Positions 35,101-43,934 of a stretch of DNA of 64,000 nucleotides are shown here, piece by piece; the stretch's first letter is position 1, and the number at the start of each line of letters is the position of its first letter. The DNA comes from Flavivirga amylovorans (GTDB lineage: Bacteria > Bacteroidota > Bacteroidia > Flavobacteriales > Flavobacteriaceae): NCBI RefSeq assembly GCF_030540875.1, contig NZ_JAUOEM010000001.1, forward strand, positions 1 to 64,000, given 5' to 3'. Under the pieces are notes generated by a model. That model was not told the origin of the DNA. It worked only from the letters and a program-made list of their open reading frames with translations, and did no database searches. Both the position numbers and the translations under genes were made by a program.

Positions 35101-35217
35101 AATATAGATGCTTCTTCTGCAACTATAGATATAACACCACTCCAGAACAAAGGTGTATACTTTTTGAATTTTAATACAGATACAGGTGTAGCTGTTAAAA
35201 AAATAGTAATTAAATAG
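32170..35217 (+). CDS. secreted seven-repeat protein with T9SS sorting tail
   Basis: This 1015-residue protein is a longer paralogue of the protein at 26955. After a signal peptide (about 1-20) there are seven Cys-bounded beta-sandwich repeats, each starting near Asn-Asp-x-Cys-x-x-Ala and carrying Cys-Gly, Asp-Thr-Gly-Gly, Asp-Glu/Ala/His-Trp and Ile-Glu-Gly motifs. The type A sorting domain occupies about 940-1015 (Val-Tyr-Pro-Asn-Pro-Ala). Repeat number differs (five versus seven), consistent with expansion by unequal recombination. It lies downstream of the LytS/LytTR pair and upstream of a SusCD locus, and is probably a surface-attached or secreted binding protein. Confidence 0.85.
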   Translation: MKNILHFFLLIITINYSNASGFDEANLAANTNTALFVSNDCANAIPVTCGETVVGSTTDNTSTGGFTLAPDEWYKYEATGSPQTVTFSLCSGTDYDSSIALYKGNCVNLIAGFNDSSCGDDPEITINTDGVSDYYIAIEGPLDTSVGNFTLTVSCVPITLASNNTCATATPMNCNDSITGSTTENTDEGGDSLAPDAWFTYTGSGSAERLTFSLCNSTNFDTVLTIYDACDGNIVAIDDDGICAPASEVIIDTDGRSTYYIAIEGFGITDVGDYTLTLSCQSIASTGGNDTCEGATPLTCGTPVIGTLLDNTDQKGFSDAPDEWYVYEANGTPETVTLSLCNGTDYNSALVLLKGDCSNNEFLALSDDFCGEDAQIIFNTDGFSDYYVAVTAAFGDAIGGNFTLNVSCVPIPLVSNNDCANAMAVSCGDTIFGSTGDSSDTGGINDSADVWYKYTGTGSSELVTFSLCNTTDFATGLVVYDACGGEIMDYNNEFCSNFQSEITLAISGTETYYIAIEGAFSASQYGDYTLDISCQPPIGGNDLCEDATPIACGEVVSGDTTENTDSDSYNEQLGLGQRRSRDEWFTFTTPPSDEPQIIYLRTFNSEFEVFLTVYDTCGGNVVAKNDGLGVPAPETDATFVAESETTYLIKVEAFFNNSYGKFNLTLFCTPSIGGNDTCIGATEITCGDIINGDTSNNTNTGGLNESKDQWFKYVGTGTPENVIISTCGTSYDSVLTVFSSCDDSSTIIHTNDDFCGTGQSALSFVSDGVSEYWIALEGFSNLNAGAYTLEVTCTDIITGNDACSGAIPLQCNEIKIGDTSQNTTDTGGETAAPDHWYSYTGNGTAETITVSTCLGTQLAGVVGFDTFLTVYDACDGSVITSNDFGICGGQSQSARVEFQSNGTSTYIISVEGSKPNDVGIYWLDVSCENSSLSVNEVETVDISVYPNPANDIVNINSKEIINSVTIYSILGEKVMTANIDASSATIDITPLQNKGVYFLNFNTDTGVAVKKIVIK

Positions 35218-35469
35218 ACTAAAATTTAATTATTGAATTAGTCAGTGAGAGATATAGGCAGAATTATTAACCAATAATTCTGTTTAATCTTAAAAATCTT
35301 AAAACTCTAAATTTATGATTATAGTATATCTTGTTTTAATAGAAGTAACTTTTATTGGTATATATCTGCGATTTTCCAAGAGTGATTCATAAGGTTCATT
35401 TTATAATCACATATCAGCACTAAGTATGTATTAGGTTGATACAAATTAACTAACTAAATATTTATTTAT

Positions 35470-38400
35470 ATGAAATTAAAATTGATTTGGATGATACTCT
35501 TATTTGTATTATCAGTCCAATTATCTAATGCTCAACAACCAAAAGTAACTGGTAATGTAAAAGATGAGGCAAATGTTCCGTTGGGTGGTGTTACAATAAT
35601 TGTAGATAGTGCAAATAAGGGGGTGGTTACCGATTTTGATGGGAATTTTTCAATTTCAGCAAAATCCGGTGATGTGTTAAGGTTCAGTTTCGTTGGTATG
35701 AAAACCGAGATAGTTACAGTTGGTGAAGACTTAATTGTGAATCTGGTAATGGTTGAAGACATAGAGAGTTTAGATGCTGTTGTTGTTACGGGGTATCAAA
35801 ATGTAGATAGGGAATTATTTACAGGCGCATCTCAAAGCCTAAAAGCGGTAGATATTAAACTAGATGCAGTGCCAGATGTAACCAGAAGTTTAGAAGGCAG
35901 AGTTGCTGGTGTAAGTGTGCAAAATGTAACAGGAACCTTTGGTGCCGCTCCAAGAATTACCATAAGGGGCTCATCTTCTATTTTAGGAGATACAAAGCCT
36001 ATTTGGGTAATTGATGGAGCAATACAAGAGGAAATTGTAGATATATCATTTCAGGATTTGGTAGCTGGAGATATTAATAGCTTGTTAAGTTCTGCATTAG
36101 CTGGGTTAAATGCAAATGATATAGAGAGTTTTGAAATACTAAGAGATGCTTCTGCAAGTGCCCAATATGGTGCAAGAGCACTTAATGGTGTTGTGGTAAT
36201 AACTACAAAGTCTGGTAAAAGAAATCAAAAGCCTACGTTTAACTATTCTTCAGAATATGCGGTTAGAGCTATTCCTCGCTATAGTGAATATAATCTTTTG
36301 AATTCTCAAGAAACAATTTCAATTTATAGACAATTGGCAAGTCTTCAGGTAGGTCAGATAACCAATACAGATGTTATTAATGGCAGAAATGGAGGGGTTT
36401 ACAATTTAATGTATAATGCTATAGATACTTATAATGAAACATCAGGGCAGTTTGGGTTAGAAAACACTCCTGAAGCTAGAGCACGTTTTTTACAACAGTA
36501 CGAATTGGCAAATACTGATTGGTTTAAAGCATTATTTAGGTCTACACCTACCCAAACACACACATTAAGTTTTTCTAGCGGAGGTGAAAAAAGTACAACT
36601 TATGCGTCTCTGGGGTATTTTACTGATCCTGGATGGACTATAGCAGATAGAACTAGAAGGTTGACTGGTAATTTGCGAAATACATTTTATTTAGGTGATG
36701 ACGATAGATTTAAAATAACAACACAACTAAATGCCTCTATAAGAAATCAATTTGCACCAGGAACCCTAAGTCGGGAAGCAGATCAATTTTCTGGATCGTT
36801 TAATAGAGAATTTGATACAAACCCTTTTAACTATGCGCTTAATACAAGTAGAGCAATTCGACCAAGGGATAATAATGGTAATTTGGAATTTGTTCGTAAT
36901 AACTGGGCACCTTTTAATATCTTAAATGAGATAGATAATAATCATGTTGAATTAAATGTTAATGATATTCGTTTTCAAGCACAATTAGATTATGATATTA
37001 ATGATAACCTTCAATATTCTTTCTTAGGGACAGCGCGTTACGCAAATTCAAATAGTGATCATTCTACAACAGAATTTTCAAATGCAGCCGCTGCCTATAG
37101 GGCAAACGATAATACATTAGTAAGAGATGCCAATACATTTTTATTTCAAGACCCCGAACTTCCAAACTCAAGCCCTAGGGTAGTATTACCTGTAGGTGGT
37201 ATTTTGAGAAATAATAGAAATACCATTACAACATATACCTTTAGAAATACTTTAGAGTATAAGAAAAGGTTTAAAGGTGATTTACATGGATTAACACTTT
37301 ATGGAGGTCAAGAGTACAGACATACGGATCGCTCTGCTGGATTTAGTACGGGTTATGGATATCAATTTTCGAGAGGCGGTAGTGTTTTTACAGACCCTGA
37401 TATTCTAAGAAAAGCTATTTTAGAAGGTAACGATTATTTTGGTTACCAAGAAACCAGAAATAGGGAAATTACGTTTTTTGCCAATGCAACTTACGATTAT
37501 GACAAAAAATATGTTTTGAATCTTTCAGGCAATTATGAAGGTTCCAATAGAGCAGGAAAAGCTGAAGGCACAAGGTGGTTGCCAACCTATACAATTTCTG
37601 GAAGATGGAATGTTCATAGTGAAGACTTTATCAATAATTCTGGTACTTTAAATAATTTAGTATTGAGAGGTTCTTATGGTTTGTCAGCATTAATTGCTAA
37701 TACAGCATCCAATAATGAAGCTATATTTAGAAATCAAGTTACAGACAGAGGTCTTATATCTGATAGAGAAAATGCGATAGATATAGCAGATTTAAAAAAT
37801 TCTGAGCTAACATGGGAAAAACAAATAGAGTATAACTTAGGACTGGATATAGGTTTATTTGGCAATAGAATTGCAATGAATATAGATGCCTATTTTAGGG
37901 ATGGAACGGACTTAATAGATTTTATTAGAACCTCAGGTATTGGAGGGCAATCTATAAAATTAGGAAATTTCTCTTCTTTAGAAACCAAAGGTATAGAATT
38001 TCAGCTTAATACTGTAAATGTATCAAATGATGATTTTCAATGGAATTCAGGTTTTAATATATCATTGCTTGACCAAAAAATAACAGAATTACAACAAGAG
38101 CCCAATGTATTCGATTTGGTAACTGGAGGGCAGTTTGGTAATGCAGTAGGCTTTGCGCCCAATTCGCTATTTTCTTTCAATTTTGAAGGTTTAGATGATA
38201 ATGGATACCCAACATTTACCTTGCCGGAAGATGGAATAATAGATTTTCAATCAACAGACGAACCGTTATCTTATCTAAAGCATGAAGGTCCAACATTACC
38301 AACTGCCACTGGTGGATTGGCTAATAATTTCAAATATAAAAATTGGGATTTTAGTTTTTTCATTTCTTTTTCTGCAGGAAATAAAATAAGATTAGACCCA

Positions 38401-38820
38401 GCATATTCATCAAACTATTCAGATTTATCTGTTTTTCCAACTGAGTTTATCAACAGATGGTTAACTTCTGGAGATGAAAGTTTTACTGATATACCAGTAA
38501 TCCCCTCAACACAGCTTATACAGAGGCGTGGCGTTACAAATTCTATAAGAGATTTCAATGCATATAATTTTTCTACGGCGCGTATAGCCGATGGAGATTT
38601 TATAAGAATGAAAAATATCACCCTTGGTTATTCATTGAATAAAAATATTACTGAAAAATTAGGGATGACACGTTTTAGGTTAAGCTTACAAACAACGAAC
38701 CCATTTTTAATTTATTCCGATAAAAAATTAGCAGGACAAGACCCAGAGTTTATTAGGTCTGGTGGTGTTGCGTTTCCAATAACCAGATTATATACGTTTA
38801 CTGTAAATGTTGGATTTTAA
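35470..38820 (+). CDS. SusC/RagA family TonB-linked outer membrane protein
   Basis: This outer-membrane importer has 1116 residues. A signal peptide (1-21) is followed directly by a carboxypeptidase-like beta-sandwich (about 25-97), a TonB box region (Leu-Asp-Ala-Val-Val-Val-Thr-Gly-Tyr), a SusC-type plug (about 110-230, with Ile-Arg-Gly-Ser-Ser-Ser-Ile and Val-Ile-Asp-Gly) and the barrel. There is no STN domain, so it is not controlled through FecR; none is adjacent. SusD begins nine bases downstream, and two further lipoproteins follow in the same operon. Its cargo is probably peptides or small protein fragments given the metallohydrolase partner, by analogy with similar loci. Confidence 0.95.
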   Translation: MKLKLIWMILLFVLSVQLSNAQQPKVTGNVKDEANVPLGGVTIIVDSANKGVVTDFDGNFSISAKSGDVLRFSFVGMKTEIVTVGEDLIVNLVMVEDIESLDAVVVTGYQNVDRELFTGASQSLKAVDIKLDAVPDVTRSLEGRVAGVSVQNVTGTFGAAPRITIRGSSSILGDTKPIWVIDGAIQEEIVDISFQDLVAGDINSLLSSALAGLNANDIESFEILRDASASAQYGARALNGVVVITTKSGKRNQKPTFNYSSEYAVRAIPRYSEYNLLNSQETISIYRQLASLQVGQITNTDVINGRNGGVYNLMYNAIDTYNETSGQFGLENTPEARARFLQQYELANTDWFKALFRSTPTQTHTLSFSSGGEKSTTYASLGYFTDPGWTIADRTRRLTGNLRNTFYLGDDDRFKITTQLNASIRNQFAPGTLSREADQFSGSFNREFDTNPFNYALNTSRAIRPRDNNGNLEFVRNNWAPFNILNEIDNNHVELNVNDIRFQAQLDYDINDNLQYSFLGTARYANSNSDHSTTEFSNAAAAYRANDNTLVRDANTFLFQDPELPNSSPRVVLPVGGILRNNRNTITTYTFRNTLEYKKRFKGDLHGLTLYGGQEYRHTDRSAGFSTGYGYQFSRGGSVFTDPDILRKAILEGNDYFGYQETRNREITFFANATYDYDKKYVLNLSGNYEGSNRAGKAEGTRWLPTYTISGRWNVHSEDFINNSGTLNNLVLRGSYGLSALIANTASNNEAIFRNQVTDRGLISDRENAIDIADLKNSELTWEKQIEYNLGLDIGLFGNRIAMNIDAYFRDGTDLIDFIRTSGIGGQSIKLGNFSSLETKGIEFQLNTVNVSNDDFQWNSGFNISLLDQKITELQQEPNVFDLVTGGQFGNAVGFAPNSLFSFNFEGLDDNGYPTFTLPEDGIIDFQSTDEPLSYLKHEGPTLPTATGGLANNFKYKNWDFSFFISFSAGNKIRLDPAYSSNYSDLSVFPTEFINRWLTSGDESFTDIPVIPSTQLIQRRGVTNSIRDFNAYNFSTARIADGDFIRMKNITLGYSLNKNITEKLGMTRFRLSLQTTNPFLIYSDKKLAGQDPEFIRSGGVAFPITRLYTFTVNVGF

Positions 38821-38829
38821 TAAAAAACT

Positions 38830-40329
38830 ATGAAAAAATATAATTTAATAAAGCAAACCATTTTAGCAGTGTTTTTAGTTTTTACGTCATGTGATGATAT
38901 ATTAGACGAGTCTCCAGATAACAGAACTGAAATCGATTCATTAGAGAAGATAAGTGAACTTTTGGTTAATGCATACCCTCAAGCCATTTATGCCTCTTTC
39001 TTAGAGCCATTAACAGATAATGCTGACGATAAAAGTTTATCTGCAACTCAAACACAATTAAATGATTTCATGTACGAATGGAGTGATTTTTTTGTTGATG
39101 AAAATGATACACCTACAAATTACTGGAATGAAGCATATGAAGCAATATCTCAAGCAAATCAAGCTCTAGCTTCGTTAGATGAACTTGGTTTTACAGATGT
39201 AAATCAAAGAGGAGAAGCACTATTATGCAGAGCGTATGCACATTTTATGTTGGTAAATATTTTTGCAAAAGCTTATAACCCATCAACAGCTTCATCAGAT
39301 TTAGGAATTATATATGTAACAGAATCAGAGACCATATTGTTACCAGAATATAAGAGAAGCACAGTACAAGAGATTTACGACAGTATTGAAGCAGATTTGG
39401 TTGAAGGTTTAAAGTACATAGGGAACGATTTAAATTACAGCGAACCAAAATTTCACTTTACGTTAAGGGCGGCCCAAGCATTTGCATCACGGTTCTACTT
39501 GGTTAAAGGTGAGTGGCAAAAGGTTGTAGATTATAGTAACGCTGTTTTAGGAAATGGATCAGGAGTGGCAGATATACGCGATTATAGAAATGACTACAGA
39601 GGAGCTGGGTTAAGCTATAGTGCAATATCGCTTAGGTTTTCTTCTGCCATAGAACCAGCTAATCTATTACTAGCTGGAGGACCTTCTATATATGCAAGGG
39701 AGCATTTTTTACTGCGCTTTCAACTAAGTGGTGATTTAGCGGCAGAACTTTTTTTCCGTGGTAATGCAGCTGGACTTGAGTGGTCTGAGCAGGTATTTGG
39801 TCAGGACTTATTTCTTAACGTCCCTAAATATGATGAGTATTTTAAAATTACAAATCAGGCAGCTGGAGTTGGAGAGGCGTTTGTACAAGTGCCAATTTTA
39901 ACAACAGATGAAACCATGTTTAATAGGGCAGAAGCATACGTAATGTTAGGAGAGTTCCAATTGGCCGCAGACGATTTAAATACATTGCTATCTGTAAAAT
40001 CTCAAAGATATTCAAATGCTGCAGTGTTATCTCTCAATGATATTACGACCAATTTTGGAGTAGACTCAAATACTTATACGCCATTTTATCAAATACCAGT
40101 AGCTGCTTTGCCTTTTATAAATGTAATTTTAAGAACAAAGCGATCTGTATTCTATAACGAAGGGCTACGTTGGTTTGATATTAAAAGACATGATATAATT
40201 GTAGAGCATGAAAGAGATATCACACCTAGAGTTTCAGAAACACTAGTCTTACCTAAAGGAGATAATAGACGGGCATTACAAATACCTACTGAAGCTCAGT
40301 CTAGAGGTATTTTACCAAATCCAAGATAA
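38830..40329 (+). CDS. SusD/RagB family nutrient-binding lipoprotein
   Basis: This is the substrate-binding lid of the SusC channel, 499 residues. It starts with a lipoprotein signal ending Val-Phe-Thr-Ser-Cys (lipid Cys near residue 21), then Asp-Asp-Ile-Leu-Asp, a conserved SusD start. The TPR-like helical fold is supported by Tyr-Trp-Asn-Glu-Ala-Tyr-Glu-Ala-Ile and Arg-Ala-Tyr-Ala-His-Phe-Met-Leu, and the C-terminal Asn-Glu-Gly-Leu-Arg-Trp-Phe-Asp-Ile-Lys-Arg is a family hallmark. It is nine bases after SusC, so the two are co-translated. Confidence 0.95.
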   Translation: MKKYNLIKQTILAVFLVFTSCDDILDESPDNRTEIDSLEKISELLVNAYPQAIYASFLEPLTDNADDKSLSATQTQLNDFMYEWSDFFVDENDTPTNYWNEAYEAISQANQALASLDELGFTDVNQRGEALLCRAYAHFMLVNIFAKAYNPSTASSDLGIIYVTESETILLPEYKRSTVQEIYDSIEADLVEGLKYIGNDLNYSEPKFHFTLRAAQAFASRFYLVKGEWQKVVDYSNAVLGNGSGVADIRDYRNDYRGAGLSYSAISLRFSSAIEPANLLLAGGPSIYAREHFLLRFQLSGDLAAELFFRGNAAGLEWSEQVFGQDLFLNVPKYDEYFKITNQAAGVGEAFVQVPILTTDETMFNRAEAYVMLGEFQLAADDLNTLLSVKSQRYSNAAVLSLNDITTNFGVDSNTYTPFYQIPVAALPFINVILRTKRSVFYNEGLRWFDIKRHDIIVEHERDITPRVSETLVLPKGDNRRALQIPTEAQSRGILPNPR

Positions 40330-40344
40330 TTAAAACAATTAAAG

Positions 40345-41226
40345 ATGAAACATATTAAAAAAATACGATTAGCAGGTTTTCTATTTGTTGCCTTGTTGTT
40401 AAATTCATGTAATAATTCTTCCGATACAATAGGAGAGAGCCAAATTGATGCGAGTACTCCAGTCTTATCAGATTTAGATTTATGGTTAAGAGCTAATTTT
40501 GTTGCACCATACAATATAGATATCTCTTATTTATGGGGAGCAAGTAATACAGATATTGCTAGGTTCCTATATCCTATGCAAGAAGAAGGTGTAAAACGTT
40601 GGTCAGAAACAATAAAGAAAACCTGGATTGATCCTTATAATGAATTAGGAGGTGATGACTTTATTTCAAAAATTACTCCGCGCCAAATGGTGTATTCAGG
40701 CGGGTTTAATTTTAACCCTAACAGTCCAACCATAACATTGGGTCTTGCAGAGGCTGGTACCAGAATTACATTTTTTAATTTAGACTTTTTAGATTATTCT
40801 AATGTTAATAGTATAAGGGAACCATTAAAAACCTTGCACCATGAATATGGGCATATTTTAAATCAAAAAATACCTTTTACTGATGATTTTGGTCTAATAA
40901 CCCCTGGAAATTATACAGCACAATGGTTTAATTTAGGCTTTGATGATTTTGGAAACCCTGACCCCAGAACGTATTTAAATTTAGGATTTATTACGCCGTA
41001 TGCTGCTAGTCAAGACAGTGAAGATTTTGTTGAGATTTTATCAATGATGCTAACTTACAGTAAGGGTGAATTTGATACTATAGTAAGTTCTGGCAACTCT
41101 ACAGGTCAAGCGCAAATAAGAGAAAAACAGAAAATAGTTGTGGACTATTTTCAGGATAACTTTGGAATAGATCTTTTTGAACTTCAAAAATTAACAAATC
41201 AAGCGCTTTTAGATAGTTTGGATTAA
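40345..41226 (+). CDS. substrate import-associated zinc metallohydrolase lipoprotein
   Basis: This 293-residue lipoprotein (lipid Cys near residue 22 in Leu-Leu-Asn-Ser-Cys) carries a zinc-peptidase motif His-Glu-Tyr-Gly-His at about 166-170 and a later Asp-Phe-Val-Glu that may supply the third ligand. It matches the family of HExxH lipoproteins consistently encoded beside SusC/SusD and DUF4302 genes in Bacteroidota (putative zinc-binding metallopeptidase, Peptidase_Mx1-like). It is 15 bases after SusD and 11 bases before the DUF4302 gene. It probably cleaves peptides at the cell surface or periplasm before or after import. Confidence 0.88.
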   Translation: MKHIKKIRLAGFLFVALLLNSCNNSSDTIGESQIDASTPVLSDLDLWLRANFVAPYNIDISYLWGASNTDIARFLYPMQEEGVKRWSETIKKTWIDPYNELGGDDFISKITPRQMVYSGGFNFNPNSPTITLGLAEAGTRITFFNLDFLDYSNVNSIREPLKTLHHEYGHILNQKIPFTDDFGLITPGNYTAQWFNLGFDDFGNPDPRTYLNLGFITPYAASQDSEDFVEILSMMLTYSKGEFDTIVSSGNSTGQAQIREKQKIVVDYFQDNFGIDLFELQKLTNQALLDSLD

Positions 41227-41237
41227 AAACATAACAC

Positions 41238-42581
41238 ATGAAAAAAATAATTTATACCACATTCAATTTATTTATACTTACTCTAGTTTTAAACTCTTGT
41301 GAAGTTGATGCTGTTGATCCTGTTTTTGACGAACCGCCAGCTTTAAGAATACGAAAAGACATTCAAGAGCTAAAAACAATACTGTTATCAGAACCACAAG
41401 GGTTTTCGGGGATTTATTTTCCTAATAATTCAGTAGTGGGAGGCATAAATTTCCATATGCAATTTACAGAAGATTTAAGGGTTAAAATGACATCAGATTT
41501 TAAAGAGGATACCGCTCTTACTGATAGTAGATACGATATAATTGCAGGTACTAATGCTGCAGAGTTAATATTCACTACTGGTTCAAGGCATATTACTGAT
41601 TTGGTTCAAGATGGTGCCCAATTCTTTAATACTTTTTTTGGTGCTAATTCTTTTCAATATGTAGGTGAGGAAAATGGAGTAATCACCTTTAAAGAAATTC
41701 GAAGTGATGGTATTTTTAAAATGTCTCCTTCAGGTTTTACAGATTTCGATACTGAAAGTGTCGCTAGTGCTAATACTACTTATGCTAACAGACAAGAGTT
41801 TATAAGTACACCTTTAGCAACGGCCTTTCCTTTTCTCTCAATGGAAAAAGATGGAGAAATACAAGGTTATGACTTGAATTATAACCAGTTTAATATATAT
41901 GCATTGCCATCTGGTTTTGATAGCAATGATTCGCCAGTAGAAGAAAAATTTGGAGTGGCATTTACAGAAACAGGAATCATTATTAGTCCTGCTGTAGAAT
42001 TTAATGGTATTCAATTTGAAGAGTTTACTTTAGATACAAGTTCGGGCTTTGAATACATTTCTCAAGTAGAAGGCGCAACAGCAAAAATTGGTTATAGTAA
42101 TTCACCACCAACCCCTTTGGATATATATGGATACGATAGTGAAAATGAAGCAGCCGTATTAAATATGGATGAACCGTATAAACATAGTGGACCGTATAAT
42201 ACTTTTTTTGAGAGTTTTTCGAATGATATATTTTTTAATTCATCATTACCAGGTCTCCAAATAACAAATGTTATTTTTTGGGAGTTAAATACGGGAGGTA
42301 TTTCATTCATAGATATTAGAACAACTTATGGTAATGTTTTTTATGATATTAGTTTTGATTTTGATGAGACTACGGGAATTGTAAAGTTTGAGCTTACAGG
42401 AGTTACCAATGCACCATCTTTCTTTACGGATGCTATTCAACCACTTTTAGATATATTAATTGGCTCCGAAGCTGGTTATTATACTGTAAATTCAGGAAAT
42501 TACTTTAATTTTCCCAACAAAACATTTGGATTAATAAATATTGATGATCCAAGGATGAAAATAGATTTTTGGACGTTTTAA
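41238..42581 (+). CDS. DUF4302 family lipoprotein
   Basis: This 447-residue lipoprotein has a signal ending Val-Leu-Asn-Ser-Cys (lipid Cys near 21). The family DUF4302 is indicated by the Arg-Ile-Arg-Lys-Asp-Ile-Gln-Glu-Leu-Lys start after the anchor and the Gly-Phe-Ser-Gly-Ile-Tyr-Phe segment followed by Phe-His-Met-Gln-Phe. Function is unknown; the gene nearly always accompanies the SusC-SusD-metallohydrolase set, so an accessory surface-binding role is likely. It is the last gene of this operon; a hairpin follows at 42600-42635. Confidence 0.82.
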   Translation: MKKIIYTTFNLFILTLVLNSCEVDAVDPVFDEPPALRIRKDIQELKTILLSEPQGFSGIYFPNNSVVGGINFHMQFTEDLRVKMTSDFKEDTALTDSRYDIIAGTNAAELIFTTGSRHITDLVQDGAQFFNTFFGANSFQYVGEENGVITFKEIRSDGIFKMSPSGFTDFDTESVASANTTYANRQEFISTPLATAFPFLSMEKDGEIQGYDLNYNQFNIYALPSGFDSNDSPVEEKFGVAFTETGIIISPAVEFNGIQFEEFTLDTSSGFEYISQVEGATAKIGYSNSPPTPLDIYGYDSENEAAVLNMDEPYKHSGPYNTFFESFSNDIFFNSSLPGLQITNVIFWELNTGGISFIDIRTTYGNVFYDISFDFDETTGIVKFELTGVTNAPSFFTDAIQPLLDILIGSEAGYYTVNSGNYFNFPNKTFGLINIDDPRMKIDFWTF

Positions 42582-42599
42582 TCAGAAATTATTTATGTA

Positions 42600-42635
42600 T
42601 CTCTCTTAAGATTTAATATTAAACCTTAAGAGAGA
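42600..42635. terminator. hairpin between convergent genes
   Basis: TCTCTCTTAAG and CTTAAGAGAGA form a perfect 11-base stem around an AT-rich loop. It lies 19 bases after the DUF4302 stop and faces the end of the convergent asparaginase gene. There is no long T tract, so it is a weak terminator or an mRNA-stabilising end. Confidence 0.6.
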
Positions 42636-42781
42636 TATGATATGGATCCAATATTTTTACTCTGGAAGGTTCAAAATCATATACATAATTAGAACTTTTC
42701 CTAACACCTTTGTACCACTTATATGAAAATGGTTAGAATAGTGTTGCCATAACTATATTATGGAATTAATAATCTGTTTCA

Positions 42782-43852
42782 TTATTCAAAAATTTTAATA
42801 CTAAGTATACCTTTGTCATTCATAGTAGCTCTGTACATTCCTGAAGTGTTGAACTCTGTTACCATATTACCATTTTTATCAACAGCTATTATGCCACCAT
42901 GGCCACCAAGGTCTTTTAACTTATGTTGAATAATTTCTTGCGCCGCATCTTTTAAACTTAAGCCTTTATATTCCATTAATGCGGATATGTTATGTGCAAC
43001 TACAGTACGAATAAAAAACTCACCCCATCCTGTGCAAGAAACAGCACAAGTGTTGTTATTTGCATAAGTACCAGCACCTATAATTGGGGAATCTCCTATG
43101 CGCCCCCAACGTTTATTGGTCATGCCTCCCGTAGAAGTGCCAGCAGCTAGATTACCATTTTTGTCAAGAGCAACACAGCCTACAGTTCCAAATTTTGAGT
43201 TTTTGATATCTTCATCGTAGAAGTTGATAGATATTTTATCATCATGGTCTAGTTTTATGGCTTCAGCTTTTTTAGCTTTTTGTAAAGACCTAAAACGCCT
43301 TTCTGTAAAAAAGTAATCTGGAGAAACAATTTGCAGGCCTTGTTCCTTAGCAAAAGCATCTGCACCTTTGCCAGAAAGCATAACATGAGGAGAATTAGTC
43401 ATAATTGCCTTTGCTAAATTAATAGGGTTTTTAACGACCGTAGTTCCAGCTGAAGCTCCAGCATTTAAAGTTTTACCATCCATTATTGAGGCATCGTGTT
43501 CATTGGTGGCAGTATTGGTAAGTACCGCGCCTTTTCCAGCGTTAAACAATGGAGAGTCTTCTAAAACATTAATAGTTTTAGTTACAGCATCAATGCTACT
43601 GCCTCCATTTTTTAAAATAGTATGGCCAGTTCTAATAGCTTCTTCTAATGTTTTATGATAAGCAGCTTCTTTTTCTGGTGACATATTCTTTTTTAAAATA
43701 GAGCCTGCTCCTCCATGAATAACAATTGCAAAGTCTGCTTTTTTAGATTGTTCTGATGATATAGGTTTGGTATGTATATCTTGCTTTTTATGTTCCTCTT
43801 TACAGTTTAAAAATAGCATTACAATTATGGTTAATAAGATACTTTTTTTCAT
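42782..43852 (-). CDS. isoaspartyl peptidase/L-asparaginase (plant-type, Ntn hydrolase)
   Basis: This autocleaving N-terminal nucleophile hydrolase has 356 residues. The catalytic Thr lies in Lys-Phe-Gly-Thr-Val-Gly-Cys-Val-Ala near the middle, with the substrate-binding Thr-Ser-Thr-Gly-Gly-Met and Gly-Arg-Ile-Gly-Asp-Ser-Pro motifs after it. A lipoprotein signal ends Leu-Phe-Leu-Asn-Cys (lipid Cys about 17), so it is exported. It hydrolyses isoaspartyl dipeptides and asparagine. The gene is alone on the minus strand and converges on the SusCD-metallohydrolase operon, a plausible partnership in peptide use. Confidence 0.93.
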   Translation of the reverse strand: MKKSILLTIIVMLFLNCKEEHKKQDIHTKPISSEQSKKADFAIVIHGGAGSILKKNMSPEKEAAYHKTLEEAIRTGHTILKNGGSSIDAVTKTINVLEDSPLFNAGKGAVLTNTATNEHDASIMDGKTLNAGASAGTTVVKNPINLAKAIMTNSPHVMLSGKGADAFAKEQGLQIVSPDYFFTERRFRSLQKAKKAEAIKLDHDDKISINFYDEDIKNSKFGTVGCVALDKNGNLAAGTSTGGMTNKRWGRIGDSPIIGAGTYANNNTCAVSCTGWGEFFIRTVVAHNISALMEYKGLSLKDAAQEIIQHKLKDLGGHGGIIAVDKNGNMVTEFNTSGMYRATMNDKGILSIKIFE

Positions 43853-43934
43853 AATAGGAATTTTAGGATATAAGAATACTTCAATATTTCGAGGTATTTC
43901 ATTAAATAAAATAGCATGTAATTATTAATAGTTA

